DNA from: SUG2458 sp051872335
GTDB taxonomy: Bacteria; Bacillota_I; Bacilli_A; RFN20; CAG-826
Reading direction: 5' to 3'
Length of the DNA stretch: 14,852 nucleotides
Assembly (NCBI GenBank): GCA_051872335.1
Contig: JBJEDT010000011.1
Span: 1-14,852, forward strand
Shown: in pieces, positions 1-6,907 of the stretch
How positions within the stretch are numbered: the stretch's first letter is position 1
Layout of the letters: each line of letters starts with the position of its first letter
Program-made: the position numbers and the translations under genes
Notes under the pieces: generated by a model
What the model saw: the letters and a program-made list of their open reading frames with translations, nothing else
The model's database searches: none
What the model was told of the DNA's origin: nothing

Positions 1-49
1 CCGTAGCGGCGAAAATAGCTTTGTAAGTTAAGATAGCACGTTGCCGGGC
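1..49 (+). rRNA. rrf: 5S ribosomal RNA, 3' end only (5' part outside window)
   Basis: The first 49 bases read like the last part of a bacterial 5S rRNA: a CCGTAGCGGCGAAAATAG stretch as in the 3' arm of the molecule, then GATAGCACGTTGCCGGGC, whose GTTGCCGGGC end would be the 3' strand of helix I. The pairing 5' strand lies before the window, so the fold cannot be completed here. A run of seven T follows at 50-56, so helix I plus the T-run probably also ends transcription. This implies an rRNA operon just upstream of asp23. The call rests on remembered 5S sequences, not on a covariance search. Confidence 0.77.
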
Positions 50-120
50 TTTTTTTATTTTAAAATGCACTTTAAACTAAGAAAAAAGTTATAAATATAA
101 CTTATTGAAAACACTTTCCT

Positions 121-149
121 TTTACAAAAAAATATACTTGTGATAGAAT
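121..149 (+). promoter_or_regulatory. Promoter of asp23-fakA
   Basis: A TTTACA -35 box (121-126) is followed by exactly 17 bases and a TAGAAT -10 box (144-149). TG at 141-142, one base before the -10 box, makes it an extended -10. The start of transcription would fall near 156, giving a leader of about 39 bases with no room for a riboswitch. It lies between the 5S rRNA end and asp23, so asp23-fakA need not depend on rRNA readthrough. Confidence 0.7.
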
Positions 150-194
150 AAGGTAGCTGTTTTTATTTGAATAGCGTTAATTGGAGGATGATTT

Positions 195-551
195 ATGACT
201 CTTGACAAACAAACACCATATGGTGGAATTAATATTTCAATGGAAGCAATAGGAGCAGTGGCTGGATCTTCTGCAGTAGAATGCTATGGCGTTGTTGGCA
301 TGTCTAGTAAAAATTCGACAACTGAAAATTCTTATGAAGTTTTAAAAAAAGAAAATTTTTATAAAGGTGTTATTCCTCGTAAAGGAAAAGATGGTTATGA
401 GGTTGATTTATATATTGTTGTTGCTTTTGGTGTAAAAATTACAGAAGTAATTGTTGAAGTACAAAAGAAAGTTAAATACGTATTGGAATCAACATTTGAT
501 ATAAAATTTAAATCTATAAATGTTTATGTACAAGGTATTAAACAAATATAG
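195..551 (+). CDS. Asp23/Gls24 family envelope stress response protein (YloU-like)
   Basis: This 118-residue protein belongs to the Asp23/Gls24 family (DUF322), small proteins tied to cell-envelope stress; in staphylococci Asp23 is a membrane-associated protein. The N-terminal block from residue 10 to 36 (GGINISMEAIGAVAG, then ECYGVVGM) and the later Val-rich stretch IVVAFGVKITEV match the family pattern of alternating strands. There is no signal peptide or membrane segment. B. subtilis YloU has nearly the same length and lies directly before yloV (fakA), as here. The ATG is preceded by GGAGG at 183-187, seven bases away. fakA starts 28 bases downstream with no terminator between, so the two are cotranscribed. 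The precise molecular role of YloU-type proteins is not settled. Confidence 0.92.
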   Translation: MTLDKQTPYGGINISMEAIGAVAGSSAVECYGVVGMSSKNSTTENSYEVLKKENFYKGVIPRKGKDGYEVDLYIVVAFGVKITEVIVEVQKKVKYVLESTFDIKFKSINVYVQGIKQI

Positions 552-579
552 ATAGAAAGGATAATTAAAAGGTATTATT

Positions 580-2211
580 ATGAAATCTATTAATGGTCTG
601 ATTTTAAAGCAGATGATTATCTCTGGGGCGAATAACTTGTACAATTCATACCCTGAAATAGATGCTTTAAATGTTTTCCCAGTACCTGATGGCGATACTG
701 GAACAAATATGAATTTAACAATATCTTCTGGAGCGAAAGAAGTTGCAAATAGAAATGATGATGATGTATATACAATTGCAAAGTCATTTTCCAAAGGTTT
801 ATTAATGGGAGCTCGTGGAAACTCAGGTGTTATTCTTTCTCAAATTTTTAAAGGATTTGCTGTTGCTTTAGAAAACAAAGTTAGTATATCTGCAGTTGAT
901 TTAGCTGAAGCTTTCTATAAAGGACAACAAGTAGCATATAAAGCTGTTATGAGACCTGTAGAGGGAACAATTTTAACAGTTATTCGTGAATCATCTACAT
1001 ATATTTATGAACACGTAAAACCTACTATGACTATTGAAAAAGTTATGGAATTATTATTAAAGGAAGCTCGTGCTTCTTTAAAAAGAACTCCTGATTTACT
1101 ACCAGTCTTAAAAGAAGTTGGTGTTGTTGATTCTGGTGGTGCTGGACTTATAAAAATATTAGAAGGATTTCAAAAAGCTATTTTAGGAGAAGTTGTTGAA
1201 AAAGCAATGGCAACGGTATATGAGGCAAATTATGAAGAAGCGGATGATCAACTTGATGATACGGGATATTGCATTGAATTTATTTTAAAACTTGAAGGTG
1301 AAAATAAAAAACCTTTCGTAAAAAATAGATTTGCGAAAGTATTGAATACTCATGGTAAATGTATTGATTTTGATTTCAATGAAAATTCTAATCAAGCTAA
1401 AGTACATATTCATTCCTTATTACCTGGAAGTATTTTAAATTATGCTCAACAATATGGAGAGTTTGTAAAAGTTAAAGTTGAAAATATTGCAATTTCTCAT
1501 ACAAAATTAGATGATAATGTTCCACCTGAAGAAGTACCATTAAAAGAATATGCTATTATAGCTGTTGGTGCTGGAGATGGAATCGCAAAATTATTTACTG
1601 AGTTAAGAGCAGATTATATTGTAAGTGGTGGTCAAACTATGAATCCTTCTACTGAAGATTTTATTTCTGCTATTAATAGTGTACATGCAAAAAATATTAT
1701 CATTTTACCTAACAATTCAAACATTATTATGGCTGCTTCTCAAGCATGTGAAGTTTGCAATGAAAATATTACTGCAAAAGTTATTCCTACTAAAACAATT
1801 CCTCAAGGTTTAGTAGCATGTATGATGTTTAATCCTGATTTAGGTTTAGAAGAAAATTTAGAATCTATGAATGAAGGTATTAAATCTGTTAAAACTGGTC
1901 AAGTTACATTCTCAATTAAAGATACTAATATTGATGGCGTTGATATTAAAAAAGATGATTATATGGGTATTGTTGACAAAAACATCATTTGCTGTAATCC
2001 AAATAAAGTAGAATCTGCTTTTCAAACCGTAAAAACAATGGTAGATGATTTTTCTAGTATCATAACTGTTATTGTTGGTGCTGATGCAACAGACGAAGAA
2101 AGAGATCAACTTTTAAATAGAATTAATAAAGAACTTCCTGTTGAAGACATTGAAATTGAATGTCATCAAGGAGATCAACCTGTCTACGATTTTATTATAG
2201 GTGTTGAATAG
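580..2211 (+). CDS. fakA: Fatty acid kinase ATP-binding subunit FakA (DAK2 domain, YloV-like)
   Basis: FakA phosphorylates fatty acids presented by a FakB lipid-binding protein, giving acyl-phosphate for PlsX/PlsY phospholipid synthesis. The 543-residue length fits the family (about 550). Residues 1 to about 205 are the DAK2 kinase domain: PDGDTGTNM at 36-44 holds the Mg-ATP aspartates (D37, D39), with MGARGNSGVILSQ at 76-88 and VDSGGAGL at 183-190. The middle domain (about 215-310) keeps Cys231, His276 and His278, which fit the zinc-binding positions described for staphylococcal FakA. The C-terminal domain (about 320-543) has the GAGDGIAKLF and SGGQTMNPSTEDF blocks typical of YloV. It is soluble. 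The start has AAAAGG seven bases upstream. No fakB is present in the window, so that partner must be encoded elsewhere. A terminator follows directly. Confidence 0.93.
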   Translation: MKSINGLILKQMIISGANNLYNSYPEIDALNVFPVPDGDTGTNMNLTISSGAKEVANRNDDDVYTIAKSFSKGLLMGARGNSGVILSQIFKGFAVALENKVSISAVDLAEAFYKGQQVAYKAVMRPVEGTILTVIRESSTYIYEHVKPTMTIEKVMELLLKEARASLKRTPDLLPVLKEVGVVDSGGAGLIKILEGFQKAILGEVVEKAMATVYEANYEEADDQLDDTGYCIEFILKLEGENKKPFVKNRFAKVLNTHGKCIDFDFNENSNQAKVHIHSLLPGSILNYAQQYGEFVKVKVENIAISHTKLDDNVPPEEVPLKEYAIIAVGAGDGIAKLFTELRADYIVSGGQTMNPSTEDFISAINSVHAKNIIILPNNSNIIMAASQACEVCNENITAKVIPTKTIPQGLVACMMFNPDLGLEENLESMNEGIKSVKTGQVTFSIKDTNIDGVDIKKDDYMGIVDKNIICCNPNKVESAFQTVKTMVDDFSSIITVIVGADATDEERDQLLNRINKELPVEDIEIECHQGDQPVYDFIIGVE

Positions 2212-2216
2212 AAAAT

Positions 2217-2241
2217 AAAAGGGTTTAAAACCCTTTTTTTT
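2217..2241 (+). terminator. Terminator after fakA
   Basis: An AAAAGGG arm (2217-2223) and a CCCTTTT arm (2231-2237) enclose a seven-base TTTAAAA loop, and the T-run continues to 2241. It starts six bases after the fakA stop and closes the asp23-fakA unit, separating it from plsX. Confidence 0.85.
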
Positions 2242-2246
2242 CATAG

Positions 2247-2252
2247 TATAAT
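2247..2252 (+). promoter_or_regulatory. Probable promoter of the plsX-ffh operon (-10 box)
   Basis: A perfect TATAAT lies between the fakA terminator and plsX. The sequence 17 bases upstream is TTTAAA (2224-2229), a poor -35 box inside the terminator hairpin, and there is no TG extension. The position suits a promoter for plsX and the genes behind it, with a leader of about 20 bases, but the weak -35 keeps this tentative. Confidence 0.5.
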
Positions 2253-2279
2253 ATTTGTACTACTAGTGAGGTGGATTTT

Positions 2280-3260
2280 ATGAAAATGGTTATTGATATG
2301 ATGGGTTCTGACAATGGTAGCAAAGCTACTGTTGGAGGTGTATTAAAATTTTTAGAAACTCATAAAGACGTAGAAATTATAGCTGTAGGCAAAAAAGATG
2401 AATTAAAAGAATTAGAAGGAAAATGTGAGATCGTTGATGCTCCAGATGTTGTTCCTATGGATGTTAATGCTTTTGATGTATTAAGAATGAGAAAATCATC
2501 AATGGTTGTTGCATTGAATACTTATTTAGAAAAAGGAGCTGATGCAATTGTATCAGCTGGATCTACAGGTGGCTTTCTTACTGCAGCTACTATTAAATTG
2601 AAATTAATTGAAGGTGTAGAAAGAGCTGCTCTTGTATCTCCATTTCCTACAGCTGTTAAAGGTAAAAAAGTAACTGTCCTAGATATTGGAGCAAATAACG
2701 ATAATACAGCTTCTCAAATAGTCCAATTTGCAAAAATGGGTTCTATATATACAAATAAAGTTTTTGGAATTGAACAACCAAAATTATATTTATTGAGTAA
2801 TGGAACTGAAGAAGAAAAAGGTTCTCCAGAAATTAAAGAAGCTCATCAAATTTTGAAAAAAACAAATTTTCCAGGTTTTATGGGTAATGTAGAGGCTCGT
2901 GAGGCTCTAGATGGAAATGCAGATGTATTAATTACTGGTGGATTCCCTGGAAATGTTTTCTTAAAATCATGTGAGGGTGTCTTTAGTATTATTAATAATA
3001 TGATGAAAAAAATGTTTAAGAAAAATATTTTCTCTAAAATTGGTTATTTATTATGTAAAAGTGGAGTAAAAGAAATTAAAGAAACTTTTGATTATAAATC
3101 AATTGGTGGGTCAATGCTATTAGGTGTAAATGGTGTTGTAGTTAAAGCTCATGGTAACAGTGAAGCATATGGTTTTAGTTGTGCGATGAACGTTGCTTAT
3201 AAGATGGCAAATGTAAATATAGTTTCATTAATGAAAGAAGGATTAAGAGAAAATGAGTAA
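2280..3260 (+). CDS. plsX: Phosphate acyltransferase PlsX
   Basis: PlsX interconverts acyl-ACP and acyl-phosphate at the membrane surface and supplies PlsY, the first acyltransferase of phosphatidic acid synthesis; it also links FakA-made acyl-phosphate to acyl-ACP. The N-terminus MKMVIDMMGSDNGSK, VSAGSTGG at 91-98, DIGAN at 135-139 and the ITGGFPGNVFLKS stretch are family hallmarks, and 326 residues is the usual size. I chose the ATG at 2280, not the in-frame GTG at 2271: the GTG lies inside the GAGGTGG ribosome binding site, and the ATG start gives the normal PlsX N-terminus. The stop overlaps the rnc start by eight bases. In many Bacilli fabD, fabG and acpP follow plsX; here they are absent. 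Confidence 0.95.
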   Translation: MKMVIDMMGSDNGSKATVGGVLKFLETHKDVEIIAVGKKDELKELEGKCEIVDAPDVVPMDVNAFDVLRMRKSSMVVALNTYLEKGADAIVSAGSTGGFLTAATIKLKLIEGVERAALVSPFPTAVKGKKVTVLDIGANNDNTASQIVQFAKMGSIYTNKVFGIEQPKLYLLSNGTEEEKGSPEIKEAHQILKKTNFPGFMGNVEAREALDGNADVLITGGFPGNVFLKSCEGVFSIINNMMKKMFKKNIFSKIGYLLCKSGVKEIKETFDYKSIGGSMLLGVNGVVVKAHGNSEAYGFSCAMNVAYKMANVNIVSLMKEGLRENE

Positions 3261-3936
3261 TGATCTTAAAGGATTTCTTAATTCGCTTAATATTTATCCT
3301 AAAGATATTTCGTTATATGAGATGGCCTTTACTCATTCTTCTTATAATGGACAAATGAAAACACAGCACCATGATTATCAAAGGCTTGAATTCATTGGTG
3401 ATAGTGTTGTTGGTTTTGCAGTTGCGGATTTAATTTATAAAACTTATTCCTCTTCTCAAGAAGGTATTATGACTAAAATTAGAGCGACATTAGTGCAAAG
3501 TAATTCTTTGGCTAATTACGCTACTAAATTAGGTTTAAAGCAATTTATTAAAATCGGTTATGGCTTACAACAAAGTGGTGGAATTTCTAACAAAATACTT
3601 GAGGATGTTTTTGAAGCATTTGTAGGAGCAATTTATTTAGATCAATCAATAGAAAAAGCTTATGAGTTTGTTAAATCTGTTTTTATGAATGACATCATTA
3701 ATTTTAAAATGGATGATATTCATGATTACAAAACTAAACTACAAGAAGAAATGCAATCTGATAATAGAGGCAATGTTATTTATAAAATTGTAGATCAACA
3801 AGGTCCATCACATTCTCCTGTGTTTGTAGCAGAAGTATATTTTAACGATGTTAAACTAGGACGTGGTGTTGCAACTAGCAAAAAAGAAGCGGAACAACTT
3901 GCAGCTAAAGATGCACTTACGAAAAAGGCGGTGTAA
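3253..3936 (+). CDS. rnc: Ribonuclease III
   Basis: This double-strand-specific endoribonuclease matures rRNA precursors and cuts structured RNAs. The 227 residues show the endonuclease domain (about 5-145) with the signature RLEFIGDSVVGF at 44-55. The metal-binding acidic residues are all present: Glu46, Asp50, and Asp118 and Glu121 in EDVFEAFVGAIYLD. A dsRNA-binding domain follows (about 156-225) with the terminal GVATSKKEAEQLAAKDAL helix motif. The start codon lies inside the end of plsX (8-base overlap), pointing to translational coupling, and ftsY begins two bases after the stop. In most Bacilli smc separates rnc from ftsY; here it does not. Confidence 0.96.
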   Translation: MSNDLKGFLNSLNIYPKDISLYEMAFTHSSYNGQMKTQHHDYQRLEFIGDSVVGFAVADLIYKTYSSSQEGIMTKIRATLVQSNSLANYATKLGLKQFIKIGYGLQQSGGISNKILEDVFEAFVGAIYLDQSIEKAYEFVKSVFMNDIINFKMDDIHDYKTKLQEEMQSDNRGNVIYKIVDQQGPSHSPVFVAEVYFNDVKLGRGVATSKKEAEQLAAKDALTKKAV

Positions 3937-3938
3937 TA

Positions 3939-4919
3939 ATGGGACTATTTGACTTTTTAAGGAAAAAAGTATCAAAAAAATCAAAAGAAGAAAAAAATAA
4001 ATATGTTGTAGGTTTATCTAAATCGAAAAAGAATTTTATTGATAAACTAAAACAATTATCACAACGTCGTACAAAGATAGATGATGAATATTTTGAAGAA
4101 TTAGAAGAAATATTAATTGAAGCTGACGTTGGGGTAAAACTAGTATTAGAGGTTGTTGAAGAAACTAAAAAAGAAGTTAAAGAAAAAGGAATTACTGATC
4201 CTAGTGAAATTAATGAAATACTTGTCGACAAGATGTTTACGTCATACGCAACACAAGGTGAGACTATCATTAATGACATTCAGTTTAAAGAAAATGGCCC
4301 AACTGTTTTACTTGTTGTTGGAGTTAATGGTGTTGGAAAAACAACAACTATTGCAAAATTAGCTTATCGATATATTAATCAAGGAAAAAAAGTATTATTA
4401 GGTGCTGCTGATACATTTAGAGCTGGAGCTACCGAACAATTAAAGATTTGGGCAGAACGACTAAAATGTGAAATTGTAGTTGGTAAAGAAAACGGAGATC
4501 CAGCTTCTGTTGCATACGATGCAGTTCATCAAGGTATTAAATCGGGAGTTGACTTAATAATTATTGATACAGCGGGTCGTCTACAAAATAAATCAAATTT
4601 AATGGATGAATTATCTAAAATTCGTCGTGTTATAGGTAAAGAAATTTCTGATGCACCTCATGATGTCTTTTTAGTTGTTGATGCAACAACAGGTCAAAAT
4701 GGTGTTTTGCAAGCTAAAGGATTCGCTGAAGTAACTAAACTTACTGGTATTGTTGTTACAAAAATGGATGGCACAAGTAAAGGTGGTATAATCTTAGCAA
4801 TTAGAGATGAACTTGGCATTCCTGTTCGCTTTATTGGACTAGGTGAAAAAATGGATGATTTGCAAGAATTTGATTTGGATGAATATTTATATGGACTATG
4901 TTTAGGAGGAGTAGAATGA
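3939..4919 (+). CDS. ftsY: Signal recognition particle receptor FtsY
   Basis: FtsY is the membrane-bound GTPase receptor that docks Ffh-ribosome complexes to the Sec translocon. The short, basic N-terminus (MGLFDFLRKKVSKKSK) looks like the lipid-binding amphipathic helix of Gram-positive FtsY, with almost no acidic A domain. The N domain is about 25-105 and the GTPase domain about 120-326: GVNGVGKTTT at 128-137, DTFRAGA at 158-164, DTAGR at 210-214, TKMDG at 274-278 and GLGEKMDDL at 300-308. The 326 residues match Bacilli orthologues. GGCGGTG lies just upstream within the rnc end. The stop overlaps the next ATG in an ATGA, coupling translation to the small membrane protein downstream. Its partner Ffh is encoded in the same unit. 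Confidence 0.96.
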   Translation: MGLFDFLRKKVSKKSKEEKNKYVVGLSKSKKNFIDKLKQLSQRRTKIDDEYFEELEEILIEADVGVKLVLEVVEETKKEVKEKGITDPSEINEILVDKMFTSYATQGETIINDIQFKENGPTVLLVVGVNGVGKTTTIAKLAYRYINQGKKVLLGAADTFRAGATEQLKIWAERLKCEIVVGKENGDPASVAYDAVHQGIKSGVDLIIIDTAGRLQNKSNLMDELSKIRRVIGKEISDAPHDVFLVVDATTGQNGVLQAKGFAEVTKLTGIVVTKMDGTSKGGIILAIRDELGIPVRFIGLGEKMDDLQEFDLDEYLYGLCLGGVE

Positions 4920-5170
4920 CAAGAAATATTTTAATGTTGATAGGATTTATTATTCTTCAATCACTTTTGTTTTATTTCTTTTTATACATGGGCATACCTG
5001 CTTTGCCATCTTCTCTTGCTGTTGATTTTATTATAGCTTTTGTTTTTACATTATTTAATTTTCGAGGAAACTTAAAGGGATTTTATAAAAATCCATACTT
5101 TTATAAAATGTTTGCTATTTACCTTTTAGTTTTTGGAACTTTTACACTTTTATCATATTTCATTTTTTAA
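4916..5170 (+). CDS. Small membrane protein of unknown function in the SRP operon
   Basis: This 84-residue protein is not recognised. The chosen ATG overlaps the ftsY stop as ATGA and has a perfect AGGAGG (4904-4909) six bases upstream; an in-frame ATG at 4898 lies inside ftsY before that site and is rejected. Three hydrophobic segments are visible, about 5-25, 33-48 and 66-84, the last running to the C-terminus (LLSYFIF). A short basic loop (FNFRGNLKGFYKNPYFYK, about 48-64) joins the second and third, so the positive-inside rule places that loop in the cytoplasm. There are no cysteines or catalytic motifs. Its position between ftsY and ylxM and its coupled translation suggest a membrane role near SRP targeting, but that is inference only. 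Confidence 0.8.
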   Translation: MTRNILMLIGFIILQSLLFYFFLYMGIPALPSSLAVDFIIAFVFTLFNFRGNLKGFYKNPYFYKMFAIYLLVFGTFTLLSYFIF

Positions 5171-5178
5171 GAGATAAT

Positions 5179-5499
5179 ATGGATAACTTAGACGAATTTA
5201 ATTATATAAATGAACTTTTTGATACGTATGGAAGTTTATTATCAGAAAGTCAACAACAAATGTTAGAACAATATTATGTATTTAATTTATCTTTGAGTGA
5301 AATTGCTGAAGATTTGAATATATCTCGAGCTGCTGTCCAAGATGCCTTGAAAAAAGGTATTCAAAAATGCAAAAAATTTGAAGAAGAATTACATTTGTTG
5401 GAAAAGAAAAACCAAATCAATAATATACTTAATGAAGATAATATATCTTCAAATGAAAAATTAGAATCTATAAGGAAGGTGATTAATAATGGCATTTGA
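5179..5499 (+). CDS. ylxM: YlxM-type putative helix-turn-helix SRP-associated protein (UPF0122)
   Basis: YlxM proteins are small HTH proteins almost always encoded just before ffh in Firmicutes; the streptococcal member has been reported to interact with the SRP. This one has 106 residues, the normal size. It begins with an acidic helix, then LLSESQQQMLEQYY (20-33) and a sigma-70 region 4-like HTH, LSLSEIAEDLNISRAAVQDALKKG (about 37-60), followed by a charged helical tail rich in Lys and Glu. The site before the start is weak (GAGAT, only eight bases from the previous stop), so translation may rely on re-initiation by ribosomes leaving the upstream gene. The stop overlaps ffh by 11 bases, inside which ffh begins. 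Confidence 0.93.
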   Translation: MDNLDEFNYINELFDTYGSLLSESQQQMLEQYYVFNLSLSEIAEDLNISRAAVQDALKKGIQKCKKFEEELHLLEKKNQINNILNEDNISSNEKLESIRKVINNGI

Positions 5500-6850
5500 G
5501 TCTTTAAGCGATAAATTTCAAGGCATATTAAAGAAATTAAAAGGTCAATCAAGATTAACTGAGCAAAATATGGAAGAAATGCTTGGTGAAATTCGTGTTG
5601 CTTTATTAGAGGCTGATGTTAATTATAAAGTTGTAAAAGAATTTACTTCTAAAGTTAAAGAAAAAGCAATTGGTCAAGAAGTTTTCAAGCAATTATCTCC
5701 TTCTCAAATGATTGTAAAAATCGTTTACGATGAAATGGTTGATTTATTAGGATCAGGAGATAGCGAATTGAACTTTGCTAAAATTGGTCCTACAGTAATT
5801 ATGGTTTGTGGTTTACAAGGTACAGGTAAAACAACGACTGTTGCTAAAATTGCTCGCTTGTTAAAACATAAACAACATAAAAAAGTTTTACTTGCTGCAT
5901 GTGATACTTATCGTCCTGCTGCTATAGACCAATTACAAACTTTAGCTACAACAGTTGGTGTTGATTTAATCAATATGGGTGTTAATTTTTCACCTGTAGA
6001 GATAGCTAAAAAAGCTTATAGTGAAGCAAAAGCAAAATTTTATGATGTTTTAATTATTGATACAGCTGGACGTCTTGAAATTGACGAACCTTTAATGGTT
6101 GAATTAAATCAAATCGAAGAAGCTGTTTCACCTAACGAAGTTTTACTATTAGTTGATGCAATGTCTGGCCAAAACGCAGTTAATGTTGCAAATGCTTTTA
6201 ATGAAAGACTAAAATTAACTGGTTTAGTCATGTCCAAACTTGATGGTGATGCTCGTGGTGGTTCTGCTCTTTCAATTAAACATTTAACAGGATTACCTAT
6301 TAAATTTGCTGGTGTTGGTGAAAAAATAGAAGATCTTGAGATTTTCTATCCTGAAAGAATGGCAGATAGAATTTTAGGTATGGGTGATATTATCACTCTC
6401 GCTGAGAAAGCTCAAGAAAACATTGATGAAAAAGCTACTAAAAAAGCAATGAATAAAATGATGGATGGAACTTTTGATCTGGATGATATGCTAGCTCAAA
6501 TGAAACAAATCCAAAAGCTTGGTTCACTTGGTGGTCTTTTAAGAATGATTCCAGGCATGCCAAAAATTTCAAAAGAGCAAACAGAAATGGCATCAAAAGA
6601 AATGAAATTAATGGAAACTATTATTAATTCAATGACTTTTGAAGAAAGACACAAACCTGATATTTTAAAAGCTCAACGCAAAATTAGAATTGCTAAAGGT
6701 TCAGGCACTCAAGTTAGTGACATCAATCGTATGCTCAAAAAATTTGAACAAATGCGTGAAATGATGAAACAATCTAAAAATATGATGAAAGGTGGTAAAT
6801 TACCACCAAACTTCCCAGGTGCTGGTGGCATGGGTGGCTTTGGCTTTTAA
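5489..6850 (+). CDS. ffh: Signal recognition particle protein Ffh (SRP54)
   Basis: Ffh binds signal sequences on ribosomes with its M domain and hands the complex to FtsY through paired GTPase domains. The 453 residues include the N domain (1-90), then G-domain motifs GLQGTGKTTT at 108-117, DTYRPAA at 139-145, DTAGR at 191-195, SKLDGDARGG at 249-258 and GVGEKIEDL at 275-283. The Met-rich M domain runs from about 325 to 435, with RKIRIAKGSGTQVSDINR as the RNA-binding helix-turn-helix. The tail ends in a Gly-rich GAGGMGGFGF. AAGGAAGGTGA at 5472-5482 is a strong ribosome binding site within ylxM. The usual neighbour rpsP is not next; a terminator follows at once. The SRP RNA gene is not in this window. 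Confidence 0.97.
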   Translation: MAFESLSDKFQGILKKLKGQSRLTEQNMEEMLGEIRVALLEADVNYKVVKEFTSKVKEKAIGQEVFKQLSPSQMIVKIVYDEMVDLLGSGDSELNFAKIGPTVIMVCGLQGTGKTTTVAKIARLLKHKQHKKVLLAACDTYRPAAIDQLQTLATTVGVDLINMGVNFSPVEIAKKAYSEAKAKFYDVLIIDTAGRLEIDEPLMVELNQIEEAVSPNEVLLLVDAMSGQNAVNVANAFNERLKLTGLVMSKLDGDARGGSALSIKHLTGLPIKFAGVGEKIEDLEIFYPERMADRILGMGDIITLAEKAQENIDEKATKKAMNKMMDGTFDLDDMLAQMKQIQKLGSLGGLLRMIPGMPKISKEQTEMASKEMKLMETIINSMTFEERHKPDILKAQRKIRIAKGSGTQVSDINRMLKKFEQMREMMKQSKNMMKGGKLPPNFPGAGGMGGFGF

Positions 6851-6858
6851 TTAAAATA

Positions 6859-6886
6859 AACTTCTAAAGTTACTTTAGAAGTTTTT
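6859..6886 (+). terminator. Terminator after ffh
   Basis: A perfect 10-base stem, AACTTCTAAA (6859-6868) and TTTAGAAGTT (6874-6883), with a five-base GTTAC loop, runs into a T-tract at 6882-6886. The stem is AT-rich and the T-tract short, so some readthrough into the next gene is possible; the ribosome binding site of that gene begins only nine bases later. Confidence 0.78.
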
Positions 6887-6907
6887 GAATATTTGGAGGT
6901 AACTATA

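Noticed and set aside
3917..4279. A 120-codon Ser/Thr-rich open frame on the minus strand opposite ftsY.
   Set aside because: Its composition mirrors the Lys/Glu-rich codons of ftsY on the other strand; nothing else supports it.
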